Made by a program: the position numbers and the translations under genes
Shown here: in pieces, positions 27,280-33,936 of the stretch
How the letters are laid out: every line of letters begins with the position of its first letter
Numbering within the stretch: position 1 is the stretch's first letter
Notes under the pieces: model-generated
Databases searched by the model: none
What the model saw: the letters and a program-made list of their open reading frames with translations, nothing else
Told to the model about the DNA's origin: nothing
Origin: Enterobacteriaceae bacterium 4M9
GTDB taxonomy: Bacteria > Pseudomonadota > Gammaproteobacteria > Enterobacterales > Enterobacteriaceae
Length of the DNA: 64,000 bases
Reading direction: 5' to 3'
Assembly (NCBI GenBank): GCA_010092695.1
Contig: JAADJJ010000001.1
Location: 3,720,001-3,784,000, forward strand

Positions 27280-27938
27280 TATGTTATCTGCTGTGCGGGG
27301 GCCATTACTGGCTCCCGTTTTTATTCCGCATCAAGAATTTTTAACGCACATTAATACATAATATATTAATTACAAAAACACCTGACATTCAGATTAATAC
27401 CATAACCCCTGACACCACAGGCGCTAACGTCTTATTTAAATAAGGCTTTCATACATGAAATCATATTACCCGATGCGACAAAATCGCTGATTTAACGCTT
27501 CGCTTAGTGAATAACCTTAGCAATTACATTGCGATATTAAAACCAAAAAAAAACTTTTCACTATTTTATAAACACAGCTACCCTTATTTGTGGCTGCAAT
27601 TGAATGCGCATCCCACACAGTTTCAAAATGTCATTACTGAAACAATCACCGAATAGTTTCATATGCATTACGCATAATGAAAAGGAGGTATCTGTGGCAG
27701 CATAACGTTGCGATAACCGGCGTAGCCGGTATCAACCCACGGCAGATATTCAGCATCTGAACGTGATTCAGGTATGGCGAGCATTCAATACAGCCAGCTA
27801 AGGTAATGCAGGCGACAGGGTAATTTTTTTGGTGGTGTTTATATTCTCCTGACACTGTCATGCTGTTACTCGCATTATTTCTCTCGTTAGTGAAAACATG
27901 ATGTCATTCCTTAACTCATTAGATTAGAGGTAATTATT
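27280..27938. other. AT-rich region upstream of the first peptide gene
   Basis: About 660 bases without a clear gene. A small frame at 27677-27760 (27 codons) contains an AAGGAGG internally; a GATAACCGGC/GCCGGTATC hairpin overlaps it (27712-27733). A perfect TGACACTGTCA dyad lies at 27850-27860, and CTGACA with CATTAT 18 bases later (27849-27878) is a possible promoter for the peptide gene. The 71-residue minus-strand frame at 27646-27861 has no ribosome site. Confidence 0.4.
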
Positions 27939-28172
27939 ATGCAATCACAAGAAAACAGCATCCGCGAACTGAACGCCCTGGAAATTGACGAAGTTGCAGG
28001 CGGCGGCGTTCTTGGCAACCTTCTGGGTTCACTACTGGGCACAGCAACCACAACGGTAGTAGGCCTGGTTAATGCCATTGAAGATGGCGTGCTGGGCGGC
28101 GTGACGGGCGGCATTGGCGGCGGCCTTGACCTGGGTGGCATCCTGGGCGGCATCCTCGGCGGTAACAAATAA
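27939..28172 (+). CDS. Double-glycine leader peptide 1 (putative microcin/bacteriocin precursor)
   Basis: 77-residue precursor after an AGAGGTAA ribosome site. Residues 1-22 form a double-glycine leader, SIRELNALEIDEVAGG at the end, with the conserved E/L/V pattern read by C39 peptidases; cleavage after Gly22 leaves a 55-residue product. That product has 19 glycines and 11 leucines, no cysteine, a GNLLGSLLG stretch (GxxxGxxxG), and a C-terminal GGILGGILGG repeat, so it should be hydrophobic and membrane-active. Export by the convergent ABC/adaptor genes is inferred from the leader. I do not recognise the mature sequence. Antibacterial activity is likely but unproven. Confidence 0.8.
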   Translation: MQSQENSIRELNALEIDEVAGGGVLGNLLGSLLGTATTTVVGLVNAIEDGVLGGVTGGIGGGLDLGGILGGILGGNK

Positions 28173-28191
28173 GCTGACCGACTGCGTTCCC

Positions 28192-28222
28192 GCACCCTGT
28201 CGAGCGCTCTGCGACAGGGTGC
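28192..28222 (+). terminator. Hairpin after peptide 1
   Basis: Perfect 11-bp stem GCACCCTGTCG / CGACAGGGTGC with a 9-base loop, 20 bases after the stop. It lacks a T-run, so it may stabilise the mRNA end or attenuate rather than fully terminate. Confidence 0.5.
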
Positions 28223-28594
28223 AAAACCTGGTGAGCTATCTGTCGCGCCACCGTTAAACTGCTGCCTTCCCGCGTCATTATTACCCACTGCATTATCACT
28301 CTTGCTGATAACGCCCGCTCATAATGATAAAAAGCACTGACATATTATTGAGAAACTTTTCGCAAGATACACCTACCTTTCAACAAATATCAACAACCGA
28401 AGCACCACGCTCCACCTGATTTATCTTTCCCCCTTTCCCGTTATTATCATTATCACTGATATCATATTACCGCCGCGCAAAGTAAACCCGTTACGCCAGA
28501 AATAATCGACCTGATACCTTTTTTATCAGGCACTGTATTTATGCAGCCTGCTTTTAGAGTTAATTCACCTGATTTTCCGTTAACGCCGTTCGGG

Positions 28595-28624
28595 TTGACA
28601 CTCTGTCGACACAGGGTCTACTAT
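28595..28624 (+). promoter_or_regulatory. Candidate sigma70 promoter of peptide 2
   Basis: TTGACA, 18 bases, TACTAT. The spacer contains the palindrome TGTCGACA, a possible operator. It would give a 5' leader of about 140 bases to the second peptide gene and so transcription independent of peptide 1. Confidence 0.45.
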
Positions 28625-28769
28625 TCGCCCATCTTTCCCGGCAGCAAACAATCTTGCATGGTTACGCCAGCATGGCGGATTAAAAATGGCATGAGGCCGG
28701 ACAATACCCATAAATCGATATTTAACGAAAAACTCAGGTATTTAAACAATCATTAAGAGGTAACGCACT

Positions 28770-29006
28770 ATGCTGTCAGAAAATGAAAAAGCAACGGGCA
28801 TTCGTGAACTCAACGCAGCGGAAATTAATGCCGTGGCAGGAGGAAGTCAGCTTACCGATATGCTCAACAAACTCGCCAATTCAGTGAATAATATCGTTGG
28901 CGAAGCAGGCAATGTCGTTTCTGACGCAAGCAATACTGTCGAGTCGTTCATTAGCAGCATCAACGCTGCCTTTAAATCCCTGGCAGATCGCCTGAAAGGC
29001 GGTTAA
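28770..29006 (+). CDS. Double-glycine leader peptide 2 (putative microcin/bacteriocin precursor)
   Basis: 78-residue precursor after an AAGAGGTAA ribosome site. The leader ends GIRELNAAEINAVAGG; 12 of its last 15 positions equal peptide 1, while the mature parts are unrelated. Cleavage after Gly25 leaves 53 residues, cysteine-free and polar/amphipathic (SQLTDMLNKLANSVNNIVG at the start, FKSLADRLKGG at the end), likely helical. Shared leader and closeness to peptide 1 suggest a two-peptide bacteriocin or two independent products of one exporter. No known family recognised. Confidence 0.8.
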   Translation: MLSENEKATGIRELNAAEINAVAGGSQLTDMLNKLANSVNNIVGEAGNVVSDASNTVESFISSINAAFKSLADRLKGG

Positions 29007-29036
29007 TACAACGGCGTGACACCGCCTTAGCTGTTA

Positions 29037-29063
29037 CCGTATCCGGCCTGACCACGGATACGG
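29037..29063. terminator. Stem-loop between peptide 2 and the convergent exporter
   Basis: 9-bp perfect stem CCGTATCCG / CGGATACGG with a 9-base loop between two convergent genes; probably terminates or limits transcription from either side. Confidence 0.55.
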
Positions 29064-29080
29064 GAATTTACGCGATACAC

Positions 29081-31234
29081 TTATCCGCTACTTGCCGCGC
29101 CCGCCGCTTTCAACGCGCTGATATCCACCACCCGGTCTGCGGAGGCAATGGTCGACGGACGGTGGGCAATCATCACGCGCGTGATGTTAAGCGCCCTGAT
29201 TGCGGTATTGATCTGCGCTTCGTTATCACTATCAAGATGGCTGGTGGCCTCATCCAGAAACAAAATCGCCGGGCGACGATAAAGGGCGCGGGCTATCAGC
29301 AAGCGCTGCTTCTGGCCGCCGGACAGGCTGCTGCCAAGCTCGCTGATGAGCGTCTCATAACCCATCGGCATACGCATCACGTCTTCGTGAATGTTGCACA
29401 GCATGGCGCATTGCAGCATTAGTTTGGCATCCGGCGTGCTGTCAAACGCGGTAATGTTCTCCTGCACGGAACCGGCAAACAGCGTGTCATCCTGCAATAC
29501 GGTGGCAATACAGGCGCGATAGCGGGCAAAACCGGCTTGCTGGATACTGATGCCGTTAATGCGAATTTCCCCGCCCTGCGGCTGTACCAAGCCTGCCATG
29601 ATTTTCATTAGCGAGGTTTTACCCTCGCCGGACGGGCCGGTAATAGCGAGGCTTTCCCCCGGTGCCACCTCCAGCGCCAGCCCCTGAAACAGCGGTGGCG
29701 ACAGCGCGTCAAACTGAAACGTCAGCCCTTCAATAGCAAGCGATGCCGGTTTACCTGGCGTGACCAGCGGCAGTCCGGCCCCACAAACCTCTTCACCACC
29801 CGGCTCCGGCTCCGTAAGCGCAATATCGGCCACCCTGCCGGTATGCAGCGACAGCATGCGTAGCTGAAGCGCCATGTTCAGTAAATTGGCCGCGCGGTCG
29901 GCAAACTGCCCGCGATAGGTATTAAACGCCACAAACATCCCAAGCGTGATATGCCCCTCAATCACCTGGTTTGCCGCCAGCCACAACAGCGTTATCTGCT
30001 CAAGTGAAGAGATAAGCGTATTACCGCCGGAAAACAGCATTTCATAGCGTGTTTTGCGCACGGTGGTATTCGCACTCTCAACGTTGAGGTTCATCCACGC
30101 CTGCGCGCGCTGGCCAGACAGCCCCAGCGCCTTCATGGTGCCCATGCCGTAAAGGGTTTCCATAAAATGCGAGCCTGCGCGGGCACTACGCACAATCTGC
30201 TCCTCACTGGCGCGCCGCCATGCGCCGTAGGTAGACAAACGGAAGATAACCCAGCCTGCGGTAAACGCCAGTACCACCCACACCAGCCAGCCGCCGTATA
30301 AAAACATCATCACCAGCAGCCCGATGGACATAATCCCGTCCATGATGCTGTTGACCACGTTGGTGGTGAGCGTGGTGCGCAGCGTATCGAGTGAAATAAA
30401 ACGTGACTGGATATCCCCCAGCCGCCGCTTTTCAAAGTAATCCAGCGGCAGCGCCAGCAGATGATCAAACAGGCGTGATTTCCACTGGATGTCGATAAGC
30501 GTGCTCATCACAAGCGACATCCAGCCGCGTGTCATGCTGACGGCGGTGCGAAAGATAATAAAAAACAGCAGCCCCAGACAAATAAGCGTCAGCAGCCCGA
30601 CATCGCTTGAAGGGATTACATGGTCCATTACCAGCTGCATCCCCACCGGCATCAGCAGGTTCACCGATTCAATCAGCACAGAGAAGCAGAACAGCTTTGC
30701 CAGTGTCGGCCCCAGGCCGCTTACCGTTTTGGTCAGCGTACGCAGCTTGAGCGCGGCGCGCGGCGCCTGCTCCTGAGTGGTGAAGCTTTCGGAAGGCCAC
30801 AACTCCAGCGCCACGCCGGTAAAGTGGCCGGAGGCCTCCTGCATAGCCAGTACGCGCCGCCCGGCGGCCGGATCGTGAATCACCAGCCGGTTGCCATGGA
30901 CCGCCACCAGCACCACAAAATGGTTCATGTCCCAGTGCAAAATACACGGCGTTTTTAGCGCGCTCAGGTCATCCATATCCAGACGTAGCGCCCGGGTTTT
31001 GAGGCCACTGGTGGCAGCAATATCCATAATCTGGCGCAGCGTGGCACCGCGCATGGATAATCCCGCGCGCCGCCTTAGCGTCAGGAGATCCGTGGGCTGA
31101 CCGTGAGCGGCGGCTATCATGGCAAGACAGGCCAGACCGCACTCTGCGGCCTCGGTCTGTAAAATTACCGGGATGCGGCGGCGCAGGTTCAGGCCCAGAC
31201 GCGCGGCAAGCTCCTTGAGTGCATCAGCGGTCAT
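29081..31234 (-). CDS. Peptidase-containing ABC exporter (CvaB-type)
   Basis: 717-residue bifunctional exporter that removes double-glycine leaders and pumps the peptide across the inner membrane. The N-terminal C39 peptidase (about 20-145) is complete: Gln26, Cys32 in QTEAAECGLACL, His105 in NHFVVL, Asp121 in HDPAAG. A six-helix membrane domain (about 175-450) follows, then an ATPase with Walker A GPSGEGKTS (533-541), signature LSGGQKQR, Walker B ILFLDEAT, and H-loop His691. Its start overlaps the adaptor stop by 11 bases, forming a two-gene operon opposite to the peptide genes. It resembles the colicin V exporter CvaB in layout. Confidence 0.9.
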   Translation of the reverse strand: MTADALKELAARLGLNLRRRIPVILQTEAAECGLACLAMIAAAHGQPTDLLTLRRRAGLSMRGATLRQIMDIAATSGLKTRALRLDMDDLSALKTPCILHWDMNHFVVLVAVHGNRLVIHDPAAGRRVLAMQEASGHFTGVALELWPSESFTTQEQAPRAALKLRTLTKTVSGLGPTLAKLFCFSVLIESVNLLMPVGMQLVMDHVIPSSDVGLLTLICLGLLFFIIFRTAVSMTRGWMSLVMSTLIDIQWKSRLFDHLLALPLDYFEKRRLGDIQSRFISLDTLRTTLTTNVVNSIMDGIMSIGLLVMMFLYGGWLVWVVLAFTAGWVIFRLSTYGAWRRASEEQIVRSARAGSHFMETLYGMGTMKALGLSGQRAQAWMNLNVESANTTVRKTRYEMLFSGGNTLISSLEQITLLWLAANQVIEGHITLGMFVAFNTYRGQFADRAANLLNMALQLRMLSLHTGRVADIALTEPEPGGEEVCGAGLPLVTPGKPASLAIEGLTFQFDALSPPLFQGLALEVAPGESLAITGPSGEGKTSLMKIMAGLVQPQGGEIRINGISIQQAGFARYRACIATVLQDDTLFAGSVQENITAFDSTPDAKLMLQCAMLCNIHEDVMRMPMGYETLISELGSSLSGGQKQRLLIARALYRRPAILFLDEATSHLDSDNEAQINTAIRALNITRVMIAHRPSTIASADRVVDISALKAAGAASSG

Positions 31235-32507
31235 GTACGCTTCCTGTTACGCTGCTCTTGAGCGTGTAATAAGGTGAAAGGATCCACTGCCAGAGCGGGC
31301 GATTTTCAAGAAATACCGTTGATTCGGCCTGCATACCGCTGCTGACTGGCGGCGGTTTACCTTCAAGTGTGAGGCCGGTTAAATCCGGCTTTACCAGCGC
31401 TTTAAACCAGCCATCGCTGACGTTGCCCGCCGCATCGCGCGGCGCGCTGGCATATCCGACGATTTCTTTTGCCGGTACAGGCGCACGCGAGATGGATTCA
31501 ATTTGTCCGGGAAACTGGCCGTATTTCTGAAACGGAAACGCGGTGTAACGCAGGTTGATGCTATCGCCCGTATGCACCCAGGGAATGCTCTCTCCCGGCA
31601 GCCAGATAACCATGCGCCAGGCGTCTTTATCCAGCGGCACCAGCTGGACCAGGCTGTCGCCCAGCCCCACCATTTGCCCCTGCGTGACGCTTAGTGAAGA
31701 AATTCGCCCTGCCGTCGGTGCCGTGATGATACGCACGCCGCCCGCGTCGGCTTCTGCGGACTGTTTTTCCAGGTCATCCAGGTGGATGCGGTACTGAGCA
31801 ATCTGGCTGTCGAAGTCGGCCCCTTTGGCAATAAGCTCGCTGCGCAGCGACGAGATTTGTAAGTCCTGCTGAATGACCTGCGCATTGAGGCTCTGCCAAC
31901 TGGCCTGCTGCTGGTAATAGAGATAACGCTGGTTGTTTTGCTGATCGGTCGTCACCAGTCCTTTTTTGCGATAAGCGCCGTAGGCTTCCATGCTTTTTTG
32001 CATCTCATGCAAACCCACGCTCGCAGAATCCATCATCGTCTCGCTGATTTTGCGCGCCTCAATATAACGGTCGAGCTGCTTTTGCAGCCCTTCCAGCGTG
32101 GACTGTTTGTTTTTTTGCGTCTGGGTGATGATTTCTTCAGTGCGCTGGCGTTGTTTAAGCAGCACGCCAAGCGTAGTGGTGCTGAGGTTACCGGAACTTG
32201 TGACCCGGCTGACATCAAGTTGATAGAGCGGCGTGCCAGCAGTGACGACCTCACCGTCACGTACCAGCAGGCGGGTTATCATGCCCTGTTCCGGCGCGAA
32301 CAGATTAACCGTGTGCGGCAGCGTGACGATTTCGCCGCTGACGTTAACACGCCGGGTGTAGCTGCCAAAGATAAGAAACATCAGCAGGCTAATCATAATC
32401 AGTGCCGTAACTGCCGCCGTTACCCAGGCTGGCCAACCGCGTAACAGTAGCACCTGACCCGAGCGAAAAGCCTGTTGGTACTCACCCACCTCTTTACGAA
32501 AAAGCAT
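31224..32507 (-). CDS. HlyD/CvaA-type membrane fusion protein
   Basis: 427-residue periplasmic adaptor that would link the C39 exporter to TolC. The ATG at 32507 follows CTGGAGAATC; the frame upstream to 32576 is not needed. It has one membrane helix (about residues 27-50), a lipoyl half-motif near GEVVTAGTPLYQLDV, a long coiled-coil hairpin (about 110-250), the second lipoyl half VRIITAPTAGRISSLSV, and a C-terminal beta-barrel. It is the first gene of the exporter operon. No outer-membrane factor is encoded nearby, so TolC is inferred. Confidence 0.88.
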   Translation of the reverse strand: MLFRKEVGEYQQAFRSGQVLLLRGWPAWVTAAVTALIMISLLMFLIFGSYTRRVNVSGEIVTLPHTVNLFAPEQGMITRLLVRDGEVVTAGTPLYQLDVSRVTSSGNLSTTTLGVLLKQRQRTEEIITQTQKNKQSTLEGLQKQLDRYIEARKISETMMDSASVGLHEMQKSMEAYGAYRKKGLVTTDQQNNQRYLYYQQQASWQSLNAQVIQQDLQISSLRSELIAKGADFDSQIAQYRIHLDDLEKQSAEADAGGVRIITAPTAGRISSLSVTQGQMVGLGDSLVQLVPLDKDAWRMVIWLPGESIPWVHTGDSINLRYTAFPFQKYGQFPGQIESISRAPVPAKEIVGYASAPRDAAGNVSDGWFKALVKPDLTGLTLEGKPPPVSSGMQAESTVFLENRPLWQWILSPYYTLKSSVTGSVHDR

Positions 32508-32896
32508 GATTCTCCAGGCAGCGTAATCCAGACGTGATGCGAAAGTGTAGATGGCGCGCTCAGAACCCTCCAGCAAACAAAATGAATAAAATTCAACAAT
32601 TACAGGGATATATCATGCATTTTTACAACCCAAAGGTGTTAAATCAGGAATACAAACACCGCGTTCTGGTGCCTGTAAGAGTGAAGCATTTCAGGGATGT
32701 TGTGCGGATTACGCCAGCCTGGCACTTAGCGCACAACCCGGTGATATCAGGGTTGGGTTGGGTTGTCGGGGCTGATGCCATCAGTTTAAAAAACCACGCG
32801 AGGAGGAGACAGCCCGTTCGCTCTTTAACGAAGGTAACCCCCTCACCAGCGCCCCAGTCACGCGCTACGGCGTTTCCAGGGCACAAGTGACATGTT
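32508..32896. other. Promoter region of the exporter operon, with inverted repeat and G-rich tract
   Basis: No gene supported; the 118-codon plus-strand frame here has low-quality composition. It holds an inverted repeat GTTGTGCG / CGCACAAC at 32699-32737 and directly after it four G-tracts (32750-32771) fitting a G-quadruplex pattern. The adaptor-exporter promoter must lie here but no clear hexamers stand out. Confidence 0.45.
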
Positions 32897-33301
32897 TCAA
32901 CGCTCGGTCATCATCTGTTCCAGATGCTGGCGCAGCTCGCCCTCCAGCGCCAGCGCCTTCTGGGTTTTAAGGTCGATACAGACAAACGTAATCAACGCAT
33001 CGGCCACCATCTCGCCCTCCGGCTCCAGGTGAATGTCCTGGCGCAGCACGCCGCTCTTGCCGTTGAGCTGCTCAAGGCGGCTCACCACCTTTAGCACATC
33101 ACCCAGCACCGCCGGGCGGCGATAGTTGATATTAATATTCACCACCACAAAAGCGATATTGTGCTCCGTTAACCAGCGAAAGGCGGCCTGAGTTTCGAGC
33201 GCCTCCCAGCGTGCCTCCTCCAGAAACTCCAGATAGCGCGCGTTGTTCACGTGCTGGTAAACATCGAGATGATATCCCCGAACCTTAATTTGCGTCTGCA
33301 T
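32897..33301 (-). CDS. fadM: FadM, long-chain acyl-CoA thioesterase III
   Basis: 134-residue hotdog thioesterase that hydrolyses long-chain acyl-CoAs in beta-oxidation. The 4-hydroxybenzoyl-CoA-type active site is DVYQHVNNARYLEFLEEARW with the catalytic Asp. Near-family length (132 in E. coli). It marks the right boundary of the inserted secretion locus. Confidence 0.93.
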   Translation of the reverse strand: MQTQIKVRGYHLDVYQHVNNARYLEFLEEARWEALETQAAFRWLTEHNIAFVVVNININYRRPAVLGDVLKVVSRLEQLNGKSGVLRQDIHLEPEGEMVADALITFVCIDLKTQKALALEGELRQHLEQMMTER

Positions 33302-33381
33302 AGCGGCAACCTTTGACTGTTTTTATGGTTTTTACGAGCCAGGGAGAACAGCGTCCATTTTTCCCTGCCCCAATAACGTAC

Positions 33382-33410
33382 AGAGGCCACACCAAACTGG
33401 TATGACCTCT
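33382..33410 (-). terminator. Hairpin downstream of ybaV
   Basis: Twelve-pair stem with some G-U pairs between AGAGGCCACACCA and TGGTATGACCTCT, about 40 bases beyond the ybaV stop; no strong T-run. Confidence 0.45.
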
Positions 33411-33451
33411 ACAGCGTAGCAAAAAAATATCTGCGCGCTATGCGACGTTGC

Positions 33452-33787
33452 TTAAAGTTTGAGGCGCGGCAGGTTGCGCTCTACCAGCGCATTGCCCATA
33501 CCAGGCACGGCCCGCAGGTCGTCTACGCTTTTGAATGCGCCGTGTTCCTCACGATAGCTCACGATGGATTGCGCTTTCTTAACGCCGATGCCGTTAAGCA
33601 TTTGCGCCAGTTCTTCGGCTGATGCGCTGTTGATGCTCACACGCTCACTCTCCGGTACGCTGTCTGCTGCAAGTGACGCCACAGGCTGCGGCGCAGCAGC
33701 TTTCGCTGATGCAGGTGCCGCCAGAGCGCCTGCGGAAAATCCTGCCAGCGACAGTGCCAGTGTGGTGATAGTGATGAGTTTTTTCAT
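33452..33787 (-). CDS. ybaV: YbaV, ComEA-like helix-hairpin-helix protein
   Basis: 111-residue periplasmic protein with a signal peptide (MKKLITITTLALSLAGFSAG, then ALAA) and a C-terminal HhH DNA-binding domain (about residues 48-111: INSASAEELAQMLNGIGVKKA and VPGMGNALVERN). It resembles the DNA receptor ComEA in the periplasmic form, so it may bind DNA in the envelope. The ATG at 33787 is chosen for the signal peptide; the upstream extension is not conserved. Confidence 0.9.
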   Translation of the reverse strand: MKKLITITTLALSLAGFSAGALAAPASAKAAAPQPVASLAADSVPESERVSINSASAEELAQMLNGIGVKKAQSIVSYREEHGAFKSVDDLRAVPGMGNALVERNLPRLKL

Positions 33788-33868
33788 ACTGTGTTCTCCG
33801 TTTGTTGTTGGTGAGGCCACCATAAACAGGCACAGCAGAGACCACAAACGGCGAGTTTCAGATATGGA

Positions 33869-33890
33869 AAAGGCCGCGAAAGCGGCCTTT
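33869..33890 (-). terminator. Terminator of ppiD
   Basis: Stem AAAGGCCGC / GCGGCCTTT closed by a four-base loop, with T residues on the minus strand, about 50 bases after the ppiD stop. Confidence 0.75.
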
Positions 33891-33936
33891 ATATGTTGCA
33901 ACTCGTTGCGCGGAAAACACAATCCGCCTCGAGAGA

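Larger units (their letters stand above)
28173..28769. other. Region between the two peptide genes
   Basis: No supported gene. It contains a strong hairpin (28192-28222), two Fur-box-like stretches (around 28319-28333 and 28443-28454), and a good promoter for peptide 2 (28595-28624). The 71-codon frame at 28541-28756 has no ribosome site and no family. Confidence 0.45.

Noticed and set aside
27646..27861. 71-codon minus-strand frame as immunity protein
   Set aside because: Only one weak hydrophobic stretch, no ribosome site, and it opposes the peptide genes.
28541..28756. 71-codon plus-strand frame between the peptide genes
   Set aside because: No ribosome site, no membrane helix or family; it overlaps the predicted promoter of peptide 2.
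32534..32890. 118-codon plus-strand frame upstream of the exporter operon
   Set aside because: Composition unlike a protein, no ribosome site; contains the G-rich tract and inverted repeat.
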